Assembly: GCA_036426205.1 (NCBI GenBank)
Contig: WSYH01001179.1
Location: 62,001-126,000, forward strand
DNA length: 64,000 bases
Direction of reading: 5' to 3'
Source of the DNA: Ascaphus truei
Lineage: Eukaryota; Chordata; Amphibia; Anura; Ascaphidae
Position 1 is the stretch's first letter. Each line of letters opens with the position of its first letter. Positions 22,427 to 32,979 of the stretch are shown piece by piece. Below the pieces are notes generated by a model, which saw only the letters and a list, made by a program, of their open reading frames with translations, ran no database searches and was not told the origin of the DNA. The translations under genes were made by a program, and so were the position numbers.

Positions 22427-23757
22427 GTGAAGGCAGACCTTACCCTGGCCGGCATGAGACTTCGGGCGTCCGAATCTCAGGCAGGGGAAGGCACTGAGCA
22501 CTGCCTATGGCATAAGGGACTCCTGTACAGAGAGGAAGGGAACCCGGGGATAGAGGAGGGGGTGACCGGTAAGCGACAGCTTGTAGTGCCCCAGGGGTAC
22601 CGACAGCAATTGTTACGGGTAGCTCACTCTATTCCGTTAGCGGGACATCAGGGGGTAACCAGAACGCGAGCCCGGTTATTGCAGCGTTACTACTGGCCGG
22701 GGGCATCCCGAGATGCGAGCAATTTCTGCCACTCTTGTGATGCCTTCCAGCGAGTAGGTAAGGCAGGCGACTGTGTGAAGACACCCCTGAGACCCCTACC
22801 GATAATAGGGGAACCCTTCCAGAAAGTAGCGATGGACCTTATAGGACCCCTTATGATTCCTAGCAGGTCAGGGAAGCACTACATCTTCACGGTTGTGAAT
22901 TTTGCCACCCGGTACCCTGAGGCGGTAGCGCTTGCCACCATAAGTCCCAAGACAGTGGCAGCAGCTTTGCTGAACATTTTCTCTAGGGTAGGTTTCCCTA
23001 GTGAGATCCTAACCAATCAGGGGTCGCAGTTCATGAGTGAACTGTTACATTGTCTCTGGGATGCGTGCGGTGTACAGCGCCGGCGCACTACCCCTTACCA
23101 TCCCCAGACAAATGGATTATGTGAGAGGTTTAACGGTACCCTGAAGCAGATGCTTCGGACCTTTATAGAGGCGGAGGGGAAAGACTGGGAGATTCACCTG
23201 CAGCACTTGCTGTTTGCATACCGAGAGGTACCGCGAGAATCTATAGGCTTCTCCCCCTTCGAGCTACTATATGGCCGCAGGTTACGTGGACCTCTGGACC
23301 TATTCCATGAGGGATGGGAAGGGGAGACTACTGCTACAGATGCTTCAGTGATCCAGTATGTAGTAGATCTCAGAGACCGGTTAGAGATGCTCATGGGGGT
23401 GGCCCAGGACCACCTCAGAGCTGCTCAGACCAAGCAAAAGCAATGGTATGACCAGCAGGCCGTAGCAGAGAATTCATCCCAGGACAGCAGGTGCTTGTTC
23501 TCAAACCCACTCGGGAGAACAAGCTGATGGCTGCCTGATCGGGACCATACCCGGTTATCCAAAAGGTGAATGAGTGCAACTATGTTGTACAGGTAGCGCC
23601 TGAGAGGCACAAGACATACCACATTAACATGTTGAAGGAATACAGAGCACCGAGTATGGGAGCAGTGCTGGCCATTTGTAGCCCACTGCTGGAGGATCCG
23701 GCGAGCAATGCTCTGCCTGATCTCCTAGGGGAGGCTAGGCAGGGAAACACTGTATAA
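22427..23757 (+). pseudogene. Gypsy integrase
   Basis: A 366-codon frame (22427-23527) followed by a shifted tail (23566-23757). The N-terminal HHCC zinc site is H67, H74, C101, C104. The DDE core begins with MDLIGPL (D137) and ends with CERFNGTL (E233). The middle catalytic position reads TNQGSQF, with N197 where aspartate is expected, which should abolish strand transfer. The tail contains APERHKTYHINMLKEY, the usual end of gypsy integrases. Its place upstream of RT is the striking point. Confidence 0.85.
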
Positions 23758-23778
23758 CAAGTAGAGATAGGGGCACAG

Positions 23779-25238
23779 TTGGGTGCTAGGCAGAAGGGAG
23801 AAGCCAGGGATATGCTAGCTCAGTTTAGCACCCTCTTCACTGACATGCCAGGGACCACACATCTCACTAAACACCCAGTACACACAGGGGACCTGCAGCC
23901 TCTGCATAAGCACGCTTATAGAGTGTCAGCAGAGGTCAACACAAGTATTGAGAGAGAGATAGAGGAGATGCTGACCCTAGGGGTAATTACTCTGTCCCAG
24001 AGCCCTTGGGCAAGTCCAGTCGTCCTAGTCCCTAAAAAGGACAAGACCACCGGTTTTGTGTGGACTACCGGTTGCTCAACGCTGGGACGGTGTCAGATGC
24101 TTATCCCATGCCCCGCATGGATGAGTTACTAGATGAACTCGCGAGGGCAAAGTATCTGCCCAACATGGATTTGAGCAAAGGCTATTGGCAAATCCCACTG
24201 ACCCTGGAGGCTAGGGAGAAGTCAGCATTCATCACTCAAAGTGGCCTCTATGAGTTTTTGGTGATGCCATTTGGGATGAAGAATGCCTCGACTACCTTCC
24301 AACGCCTGGTCAATAGGTTACTGGAAGGGATGCAGAGCTATGCCAGGGCTTACTTATATGACATTGCTGTCTTTAGTAATTCCTGGGAATCCCACATAGG
24401 ACATGTAGCTGCGGTGCTGGATAGGATCAGGGTGGCTGGGCTTACCTTAAAACCCACTAAGTGTATGGTAGGGATGGCAGAAGTCCTGTACTTAGGGCAC
24501 AGGGTGGGTGGAGGGCATCTCAAACCAGAGCCAGCCAAGGTAGAAGCCATAGTTCAGTGGCCTGTTCCAAAAATCAAGAAATAGGTCATGGCATTTTTGG
24601 GCACTGCAGGGTACTATAGGAAATTTTTCCCACAGTACAGCGCCGTGGCCAAACCCCTGACTGATCTGACTAAGAAGCAACTGCCTGTGCTTATTACCTG
24701 GACTCCTGCCTGTGAAACTGCTTTCCAGGCACTGAAAATTGCGCTTGCTGGAGCCCCCATACTGACTGCCCCAGACTATTCCAAGCATTTTCTCATTCAG
24801 ACTGATGCCTCAGACTTTGGTATTGGAGCTGTACTCAGCCAGGTGTGGGACGACGGCAAAGAGCAAGATGTGGTGTGTCTCAGTCGCAAACCGCTCCCCA
24901 GGGAGGTGGCATATGCCACCATTGAGAAGGAGTGCTTGGCCATTGTGTGGGCACTCAAAAAGCTCCAGCCCTACGTATATGGTAGGGCTTTCACGGTCAT
25001 CACAAACCACAATCCCCTGAGTTGGCTACAGAGTTTATCAGGGGAAAATGCCAAATTGCAGAGATGGAGCTTGGCTTTACAAGAATTTGAATTTACCATT
25101 CAGCACAAAAAGGGCAGTGAAAACAGCAATGCTGATGGACTTTCACACGAGGACTATCCCTCTGAGACTGAATTCATTAATGGTGCCAGCAGTGCCCCAC
25201 TCCCCGTTAGGGCCAGTGGGCCACAGGTCACCCATTAG
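23779..25238 (+). pseudogene. Gypsy reverse transcriptase and RNase H
   Basis: Starts in one frame (23779-24055; SQSPWASPVVLVPKKD), shifts by one base near 24055, continues to an in-frame TAG at 24582-24584, then reads on to 25238. Fingers/palm motifs are clear. The catalytic box reads YLYD at 24351-24362, with tyrosine for the first aspartate of YLDD. RNase H starts about 24790 (FLIQTDASDFGIGAVLS) and includes EKECLAIVWALKKL. The stop at 25236-25238 lies directly before the polypurine tract and 3' LTR. It is inactive as read. Confidence 0.9.
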
Positions 25239-25248
25239 GAAGGGGAGG
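25237..25248 (+). other. Polypurine tract
   Basis: AGGAAGGGGAGG directly precedes the TGTAGAGG start of the 3' LTR, the standard position for plus-strand priming. Confidence 0.8.
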
Positions 25249-27208
25249 TGTAGAGGGAGAAAGGGAGTGGCCCGGTTTTAAAGGGATTGCACCCCATTTG
25301 GCCATCCCCTGACCTCACCAGGGAGACAAGGGGTTAACTGGGCTGAGGTCCAGAAATGTGATTTAACCCTTGTTATAACATGAAAATGTATATTCCCCTG
25401 TTCCCATGTTTTATTGTTATATCAGTGTCTGCATCACACACACTAGGATCCATCCGGGAGTACAAGGGTTAATAGTTCTTTAATGATTATAGCCCTTTGT
25501 GTAATTTCCCCGCCTTTTCAGGCACCATTTTGCAGGGTCCCATAGGCCGCCATTAGGGCTCAATGCATTCTAATGGCGAATCTTGCTGTTTCGGTCCTGT
25601 TTCCTGTGAAGACCAGCAGGTGGCGTCCGAGAGGAGGAGCGGCGGTTTCCCATTGTAAGTCAATGGGCCCATTGACTTCAATGGAGATTCGTCGACGGCC
25701 CTTTCCAGGAACGAGTTGGCTGCCGTCCAAACCGCAAAACCGCAAAGCGGATATAATTTCTAAAAGAGAGCTTTGATCACTTAGCAGTCAAGTTCAACGT
25801 TAAGTGGCGTAGGGAATAAACAGTTCTAGAGCACCTAGAAATAAAATTATTTTAGCCCCTAGTTCTTAGGCCTCCCCCCACTTGACCACAACCGGGTCCC
25901 CGAATCCTGGACCCCCGATAAGGGTCGAACCGAGAAGAGCGGGTTGCGCCATAGGCTCCAATGGCGGCGGCAGAAACAGCTAAAGGAAATGTCTAAGTGT
26001 GAAAAGCTGAAAAGTAAGAATCCATATCTCCGGTTCCGGAGGGTCCAGAGGGCCAGGGTTTGGGGTACCTGTAGTCACTGCTCCGGCATCGCTGCAGAAC
26101 CATCCTTGACCCACTTGGACCAACCCGACGGAGTATGGACCCCCTTGAAAGTTCGGGACTTTTCCCATAGACTTCAATGGCGGCCAATCTCCATTGACCG
26201 GCTATGGCGGAAAACCCCATTGACTTCAACGGCGGAGTTGCCCCGTTGAAAGTCTATGACGGCGGATTCCAATAGCCGCCAACGGCGGCGGTTTGCCATT
26301 GAAAGTCTATGGCGGCGAAGCCCGTTGTTTTCAATGGGGATTTAGTGAAAAACCGTGATTTAATTTACAGCAGAGATTTTTGTATTAAAATGAGAAACGG
26401 TTTAAAGTGTATTTGTGTAACTCCGGTTCCGAAGGTCGTAGCAAGTCGCAAATTGGACCATAGGGTGTCCCAGTTCCGGCATTGAGAACTGGGAAGTTTG
26501 GACCCACTGGACCCAACAGAACCGGATATTTTAATATGGTTGTGTTTTATCTTTAATACTGTGTCCCAAGGTATGGACAGGAACCAGAGGAAATTCCCTT
26601 GGCCATAAGGCAGCAGATGGTCAGGGAAGCATCCAAATGTCTACAATTTAAGTGCTGTTCAAAGGAGTTTATCACCTACAATGTTTACAGGAGGGCGGAG
26701 ATGACTCAAACCAGAGCAGTCTATAAGTGTCCCATTTAACACCTCACAACAAAGGGTATCCTGCCAGAAATTCCATTTAGTAGACTGGCTGGCATTCCTG
26801 ATGCAAATGTGGGGCTGCAGAAATGAGACCCCAGAGTCCAACTGAGCATGTGCAAACTAGCAGGGGGGCATGTATCAAAATGTGTTCCCACGTTAGAGAG
26901 TGGCTACAGGTAATTACTGACCAATCACCTGTACTTAATGTTAAGGATAGGGTTACAAAAGGTATATAATCTGTGGTCAACCCTTTGTCCTGTGTACTTC
27001 TATACCATCTTGATTGCTGAGAGAAATGCTATGTAACATACTTCTCATTCCCCATCCCCCAAAGTAAGTGTACTTCTTGCCTGTTACTGTACTATATCGT
27101 GTGTTCACCTATCCAAAGGAATAAATATACTTTATTATATCTAAGCCTCGTTCAGTTCAAACCCAGTTATTTGGTGTAAATTACAACCTGTCATAAGCTA
27201 TCATCACA
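25249..27208 (+). mobile_element. Gypsy 3' LTR, full length (1,960 bp)
   Basis: Runs from TGTAGAGGGAG to ATCATCACA with TGT...ACA ends. The last 761 bp match the 5' LTR, and the first ~925 bp match the truncated LTR at 6322. It contains an internal patch (about 26170-26340) of imperfect repeats around CAATGGCGGC and its complement. The poly(A) region AATAAATATAC is at 27120. The 5' flank is lost, so a target duplication cannot be checked. Confidence 0.85.
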
Positions 27209-27380
27209 CCTCGCTGGCCGGCATCACGGTACTGGAAAAACTCTTCCACTGCCCTTAATGCCCACAGTCAGTAGAAAAACTGCAACAGTTGGGTTCTTGT
27301 ATGAGTGACCCCCTGGTGCCCAGCTAATGGTATAGATTGGGGGTACCTGCAATAACTGCTGCCTATACTCCCTTGGTACC
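27209..27380. other. Flank between LTRs, nothing recognised
   Basis: Short stretch between the gypsy 3' LTR and the next LTR. It ends GGTACC directly before TGTCA, the same hexamer that precedes the LTR end at 5560, so it may be internal gypsy sequence rather than host DNA. Confidence 0.35.
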
Positions 27381-27600
27381 TGTCATGGGAGACCAGGTTT
27401 ATTAACAACTTTTATACCAGGATTATATGATTGAGCAAAACAAGGAGGTAAAATAAATTGTAATTTATTCCAGGAAAAGACATACACACAATGGTTCACA
27501 TTATGCAATAGAAAACACACTTACTGGGGATCTGGGCTAGCGAACTAAACTTTCCTGGTCCAAATGGCTACAAAATGGTAGGGAAGGAGCGTGCTCCACC
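27381..27600 (-). mobile_element. Gypsy-type LTR 3' end, minus strand
   Basis: Begins TGTCATGGGAGACCAGG and matches the 235 and 2283 LTR ends, including the AATAAA-bearing stretch near 27455 (minus strand) and the CCAGTAAGTGTG block near 27525. The match fades by about 27560-27600; the left part of the LTR is not recognisable. Confidence 0.55.
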
Positions 27601-27954
27601 GGTGTGATGTGCTCCCTTCCCAGCCCACTGCAGTAATAAGATATTATGCACTAACATCCCCCCGAGCCCGCTCCAGTTCAGGGCTGATGCGCTTATGCGA
27701 TCTCCCCAGCCCGCTCCATTACAGGGCTAACGTGCACCCCCCCTAGCCTGCCCTAGTACAGGGCTAACGCGCACCAGCAGTTACATCACTGAGGCACTGA
27801 TACTCTCCCCCCTCTTTCTGGCTGAGGCCTGCCGCCCCTTCATCTGCCGCCACTTCATCCACTGCCGCAATGATCAGGTAGACATGGGGGGGGGGTGGTG
27901 GTTGATTAGGGGGACTGCTGACAGGGACTTGGGGAGATGACAAAGGGTGCTGGG
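27601..27954. other. No gene; GC-rich imperfect repeats
   Basis: Contains two or three imperfect copies of a block around CAGTACAGGGCTAACGCGCACC (27660-27780). No coding signal is seen. Confidence 0.4.
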
Positions 27955-28345
27955 GGAGATGAAGGGTGCTGGGGGGGAGATGAAGGGTGCTGAGAGGAGA
28001 GATGAATGGTAATGGAGGGAGAGATGAAAGGTGCTGAGAAGATGAAGGGTACTGTGGGAGTTGAAGGGTGTTGGGGGAGATGAAGGGTGCTGGGGGGGAG
28101 ATGAAGGGTGCTGAGAGGAGAGATGAATGGTACTGGAGGGAGAGATGAAGGGTGCTGAGAAGATGAAGGGTACTGGTGGAGATGAAGGGTGCTGGGGGAG
28201 ATGAAGGGTGTTGGGGGAGATGAAGTGTGCTGGGGAGATGAAGGGTTCTGGGGGAGATGAGATGATGAAGGATTATAAGGGAGAAGAAGGGTGCTGGGGG
28301 AGATTATGAAGGGTACAGGAGATTATGATGAGGGGTGCTGGGGGA
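27955..28345 (+). repeat. Minisatellite, about 20-bp unit
   Basis: About 15-20 imperfect copies of GATGAAGGGTGCTGGGGGA with length variation. Purine-rich on the plus strand throughout. Confidence 0.85.
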
Positions 28346-28582
28346 GATATGATGATTTGTGCATTTTTTGTATGTCTGCGGTCTCACCAAATAAACTCCA
28401 TTTTATTCAACAATGTCGTCCTGCCTAGTGGATTGATCCAAGAAGGTATAAAGGTGTTAAAAGTGCTTTTAAAAAAAGAAATGTATAATTTTGAATATTA
28501 AATGCTGTTTTACCCGTGCAGCCCAAAACTGTTTTCCTTGGAGCATTTTGGCCCTTCTCACTTTACAAGTTGTGGAGGCCTG

Positions 28583-29440
28583 TGTCACGGTAGACCAGTT
28601 CTTACCAACAAATTAATACCGGGATTCTGGACTGAGCAGTAGAAGTAGGGTAAAATAAATTGTAATTTATTTCCTTTTAAAACAAACACACAATACTTCA
28701 CAATTACAGTCAATATACAGTTACTGGGATGGGGAAACAAAATAAAATGTCCACGGAACGAAACAGTCTCTGGACACCCCTGCACGCATGCAAGTGGGTA
28801 CGCAATGTGAGCCGTGTGACAGTCCTTGGCTAGGGGCGCAACTTGCCAGCCCTATATCTTCACCAAATGGAATTATTTTGTAGGAATCCTTAGTACAAAC
28901 GAATTCTGAAAGAGGGGTACAGTATGATCCTTTGTTACGGTGTAATTAACCCCTCACATTCCGGAACCGCCGATACTGGTACTTGGACGTCTCTTGGTAA
29001 AATCTTAGATGGAACTGAGGGCACCAGGCATCTTTATAGGGTTAAGGGTCCTATACCTAACATGCACAACCAATCCCTCCCATGGGAACATTTCTCCCAC
29101 CTTTCTCCCACCTATCCCTGACTTGCCAGTACTTTGGAAAGAGTGCAGGAGTTGCCTCCTGGTTTGCACGGAGCATGTGCTAACTTCACACCTGAGCTCC
29201 TTAGCATACCGGGTCCAACTCCTTACCTGGCAACAGCAAGTCTGGGATCTGGCCACAAGGTGGGAACAGCCCATATGTTCGACCGGTTCCTGGTACTTAT
29301 CAATTTCCTGGGTGTCTTAACACCTAGGGTCTCTGAGGCTTTTCAATTCCGGACTTCTCATAGACACTTAGGAACCAACGCTGCAGGGTGCCTTGGAAGT
29401 ACGGAGATAAGAAATCCCTCAGCTCATTCACCCTTAACAT
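28583..29440 (-). mobile_element. Solo gypsy-type LTR, minus strand
   Basis: Starts TGTCACGGTAGACCAG and resembles the LTRs at 5560 and 32980 for about 850 bp (AATAAA near 28660 on the minus strand; a CTTTATAGGGTTAAGG block near 29030). The far end is placed by loss of similarity and is uncertain by tens of bases. No internal region is attached. Confidence 0.6.
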
Positions 29441-29529
29441 AATTACATGTAAAAGGATTTATTACTGGGCTGACAGGAAAAGTTTCCTGTCTTTACATTT
29501 TAAACTTTATTTTTTTTAAACAATAATAG

Positions 29530-29960
29530 ACAGCACTCTAATCCAGAAAATATGATAAAAAATGTTGAGGTTCACGAAGCATAGTGGGCCCAAACACCCC
29601 ACTCAAAATCATATAAATCCCAAAGTAGGCTCCAGCACACTATAATAGACAGAAACACATAGACAGTTTCAGAATAAGCAACAAATTTAATAGCGTAAAT
29701 AATATAAATGTACAAAATTGGAACTGCTCACTGACTCATTTAGCAAAGTATACAGCTCTAATTATCACACTAGGGTGGGGGAGAAAAAGAGATACACAGG
29801 GAAGGGAAGTGTGGGGTACAAATGAGGGTATGGGGAACAGAAAAACATATTAAGACACTGGGGTAGGGTAAGAGGGGCAACGTTTCAGGGTAGGAACCCT
29901 TTCTTCTGGCCCGTTCCCTTGGGTCCACAGGAACCTCAAGGTACTTCCCTTGACCCTTAT
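29530..29960 (-). mobile_element. Penelope-type pseudo-LTR fragment
   Basis: On the minus strand near 29915-29878 is CCAGAAGAAAGGG, a short loop, then ACCCTGAAACGTTGCC. This is the hairpin plus GAAAC arrangement of PLE hammerhead motifs. The sequence to its left lacks coding signal. The limits are approximate. Confidence 0.45.
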
Positions 29961-30439
29961 CCCCCCTCTAAGACACAAGAATGAAAGCTTAAGCAAAAAT
30001 CACAGAGTAATGCAGCCAATCTGTTAGGACCATATTTGCAGTAAGAGAGGATTTACATCACATTGGGGACTAAAATTCTCATCAAGAATAAAAGACTCCC
30101 TTATTTCATCTAAGGACTCTGGTTATATCTTTTGAGGACTTTTATCACCATATTATACTTTGTTTACTTTATTCACTGTATATGTTGCACCAGGGCTGTT
30201 AACCTTTTATTTGTAATACCATTTATTGTCCAAAGGATGAAGTTGATGGCATTTCATCATCATACTGTAGGACTCAATACATCTTATTCTTTTTGATGAT
30301 GGAGAATTGGATTAATCTCTTGCAGGATTTGTGTTGATGTTATTGTTGGATGTGAAGATTCTTCAAGGGTGGCTATTGCAGTTGATGGTTGTGATGGCAC
30401 TTTCCTAAAGAACGAAAGCAATGAAAGTTGCCTTTAGGA
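29961..30439. other. Tigger-like flank, non-coding
   Basis: From about 30180 the sequence matches the region at 32130-32350 (both contain ATGAAGTTGATGGC and AAGAACGAAAGCAATG). It is the 3' untranslated part of a pogo/Tigger-type gene on the minus strand. The left part shows nothing. Confidence 0.5.
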
Positions 30440-30822
30440 TTGCCGTCTCCTTTCCCTTACAATTTATTTATAGCATGCAATCGTGTTTTGGAGACTTAGA
30501 TTCACCTTAGAACTTCATTCGAAATTTGGATCAATCCTCTCAAAAGCTGCCATCCCCTTTTCGATACAGTTGATAGCTTCTTCTAATCCCTTGATTGCCA
30601 TTTCTACAGGGACAGCAGGACTATTATCAGAATGTGACTCCTCATTGCAAAACATCCTTCTATGGTCATCAATCAGAAGAAGATCTTCATCTGTTAGGGT
30701 CTCGTTATGGGATTCAAGCAATTCTTTTACATACTCTGGCTCGACTTCCAATTCTTATTCCCTTGGCATTTCCAAAACTTTTTTAGTGGCTTCCTCCACG
30801 TGATTCTCCAAATCTTCATCCA
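30440..30822 (-). pseudogene. Pogo/Tigger-type transposase C-terminal exon
   Basis: Minus-strand frame of about 78 aa (30751-30515) with LTDEDLLLIDDHRRM followed by EEAINCIEKGMAAFERIDP, continuing past a stop into SLQNTIACYKEI-like text. This resembles the C-terminal part of Tigger (pogo-class) transposases, which lies after the DDE domain. Upstream on the minus strand, 30822-30752 continues as DEDLENHVEEATKKVLEMP with one stop. No catalytic domain is present. The class call is by eye. Confidence 0.55.
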
Positions 30823-30862
30823 CAGGTAGTTACTGTAGTAAATTATACTGTACTTACCTTCA

Positions 30863-31030
30863 TTATAGACTTTGCCAAACGGGTGGTGATGAGCCACTGT
30901 CAGTCCCGTAGTCTTCATTATACACATAGTTGACAGGTGACAGCGGGCCTGCTACACCTGCAGTTGACAGCTGATGAAGCTGGAAATATTTTTGGTACAG
31001 GAGGGCCCTGCTAATATGGCGAGTTCCTTT
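30863..31030 (-). pseudogene. Fragment matching the tail of the forkhead-like gene at 58 kb
   Basis: Minus-strand frame with YFQLHQLSTAG and, 12 residues later, a Ser/Gly/Pro-rich end terminating in VWQSL and a stop. It matches the C-terminal part of the 57889-58470 protein (NFQPHQLTTGG; ending EWEILW and a stop). DNA-level similarity covers about 120 bp (for example GACAGCGGGCCTG against TGCAGCGGGACTA). The winged-helix part is absent. This makes the forkhead-like gene a repeated sequence in this genome. Confidence 0.6.
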
Positions 31031-31379
31031 CCAGGCCTCCGCCGAAAAGCGGAATTTGCCGAATAGCGGTGCCCTAGTGACGCTTGCCAAAATAATGTGC
31101 ATTGCTTACCTTAAAGACGTATTCTTAAATAGCCGCCATCACAGAACGTTATCCAGCACGGGATGGTAAGGGAAACACCAATTGTGTGCAGACACATACT
31201 ACTTCCGGTTCTACTTTGGCTAAAGGGAAGGGAAACACCAATTGTGCGCCGACATGCACTATATGTGCTGTACTTCCGGTTCAAAGGTTCCAGTCAAGTA
31301 CAGTACTGTACAGCTGAAAGGGATCGTGGCTTACCAGGAAGGCATCTACTGTACACTGGCAAAGTAAGATGGCTTAGGG

Positions 31380-31530
31380 TCATGGATGGGTGTTGGGGGG
31401 CTAGGTTGGGCAGTGTCAGTCACCGATGGATGTTGGGGGCTACAGTGGGCAGTGTCAGTCATGGATGGGTGTTGGGGGGCTAGGGTGGGTAATGTCAGTC
31501 ACGGATGGGTTTTGGGGGGATAGGGTGGGT
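31380..31530 (+). repeat. Minisatellite, about 42-bp unit
   Basis: Four copies of a unit containing GGATGGGTGTTGGGGG followed by a GGGCAGTGTCAGTCA-like segment. Directly followed by a second, unrelated minisatellite. Confidence 0.8.
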
Positions 31531-31670
31531 ACAGAACTGGGTAAAGGGGAACAGGTGAGGACACTTATCCAGGCACAGAACTGGGTAAAGGGGAACAGGG
31601 AAGACACTTACCCAGGCACAGAACTGGTTAAAGGGGAACAGGAAGGAAACTTACCAAGGCACAGAACTGA
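31531..31670 (+). repeat. Minisatellite, 42-45-bp unit
   Basis: Three to four copies of CAGAACTGGGTAAAGGGG followed by AACAGG, ACACTTA and CCAGGCA. The unit differs from that of the minisatellite on its left. Confidence 0.8.
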
Positions 31671-31894
31671 AAAAAGAAAAAGGCTCACACATAGCATTGT
31701 ACAGGTACATTATATTTTATTGTGTACAGTAGCATGACAACCACTCAACACTGTGGTGTACTGTACTGTACACTGCTTAGGCAGTAATAACCATGCAACT
31801 CTGCAAAAATTGCACATTGGCTGTCAAACATTACTGTACTGTAAAAAGGTACAGTTCAATAGTGAATAACAAATGCAATATAGTACTGTAACTA

Positions 31895-32125
31895 CAGTAC
31901 AATCCTCGGTTACCCAATGGAATCCGTTCTGGAAGTAGCGTTGGGTAGTGAAACCGTTGTTATGTTAGTCCCATGTTAATCAGTGGTGGTGAGCATTGGA
32001 TAACGCATTCAGGTGTTGGAAAACGCATTCCGGCGTCGAAAAACGTCCCTTAGGGTTGCATTGTAAAGTGTTGGATATGCCATTCGTTGTAGAGTGAAAC
32101 GTTGGATAGCGAGGGCTACCTTTAC
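31895..32125. mobile_element. Pogo/Tigger-type terminal repeats
   Basis: CAATCCTCGGTTACCCAATGG near 31900 and ATAGCGAGGGCTACC near 32105 are an imperfect inverted pair of the TCCTCGGTTA type seen at ends of Tigger-class elements. Between them are repeated TTGGATA/AACGCATTC words. The element is probably a nonautonomous relic. Confidence 0.45.
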
Positions 32126-32129
32126 TGTA

Positions 32130-32560
32130 CAGCACAGTATTTATTGACCAAAGGATGAAGTTGATGGCACTTCATCATCATAGGACTACACACATCTTAT
32201 TCGTTTTGATGATGGAGAATTTAATGAATCTCTTGCAGGAATTGTGCTGATGTTACTGTTGGATGTGAAGATTCTTCAAGGGTAGCTATCAGAGTTGATG
32301 TTTGGGACGGCACTTTCCTAAAGAACGAAAGCAATGAAAGTTGCCTTGAGGATTGCCATCTCCTTTCCCTTACAATTTCTTTATAGCATGCAATGGCATT
32401 TTGAAGGCTTAGATTCACCTTAGAACTTCTTTCGAAATTTGGATCAATTCTCTCAAAAGGATTTACCCAAATTTCGAAAGAAGTTCTAAGGTGAATCTAA
32501 GCCTTCAAAACACGATTGCATGCTATAAAGAAATTGCACGGGAAAGGAGACGGGTGGTTG
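32130..32560. repeat. Palindrome made of Tigger-type 3' sequence
   Basis: 32350-32460 and 32465-32560 are inverted copies centred near 32462: TTCTTTCGAAATTTGG meets CCAAATTTCGAAAGAA. The left arm matches 30180-30550. A fold-back duplication of the 3' end of a pogo/Tigger gene explains it. Confidence 0.65.
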
Positions 32561-32979
32561 CCATCACTCTCCCCCAGTCCTTGCAAGCCCAGAGCTGGAG
32601 TGACCTCCTGCACTCCGGGCTGAGTGCCGTCCGCTGCCACAGCAGCTAATAGGGCCGCTCTGCCCCCATATTCTTCGAAGTCCTCTTCCAGCTTACTCTT
32701 AGAACAACTGTCTGTCGTTAAGCCATATCCCGTACATCTCTCCATGACTTGCTCTCGGGTACAAGAATGGAACCTCCCTGAGTGTTGACTCATGGTGCCC
32801 CCTTGGTATGGGTCAAGAGACCAGTGAATTATCTCGTGCTTCTTTGAAAGTGTGTGTAGGTTGCCACTTGTCTGAGGACCTCGCAAGCCACGAGATCCTC
32901 ACTATATTGCAGAGCCCCACAGGAAACTGCAATATAGGCTCAATCAGTATCCCACCTCTACCACCAGTAAATACAAGCC
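32561..32979 (-). other. Unrecognised coding-like stretch
   Basis: A minus-strand frame (32886-32497, 129 aa) includes MERCTGYGLTTDSCSKSKL and EYGGRAALLAAVAADGTQPG. In spacing it resembles the gag start at 20583-20700 (an acidic helix followed by Q/G-rich text). It may be the N-terminal part of a gypsy gag next to the LTR at 32980, but the match is weak. Confidence 0.35.

Larger units (their letters stand above)
20365..25248 (+). mobile_element. Ty3/gypsy internal region, Gmr1-type order
   Basis: A 4.9-kb internal region with gag, protease, integrase, then reverse transcriptase and RNase H. Ordinary Ty3/gypsy elements place integrase last; the order here is that of the Gmr1 group described from cod and other deuterostomes. 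The region is broken by an in-frame stop in gag, one in protease, one in RT and several frame shifts, so this copy cannot act by itself. A related, more decayed copy lies at 3.2-5.6 kb. Confidence 0.85.

Noticed and set aside
25560..26249. Small ORFs in the gypsy LTR, repeated at 6.6-7.2 kb
   Set aside because: Their conservation between the two places is explained by LTR homology; no codon-level signal or domain.
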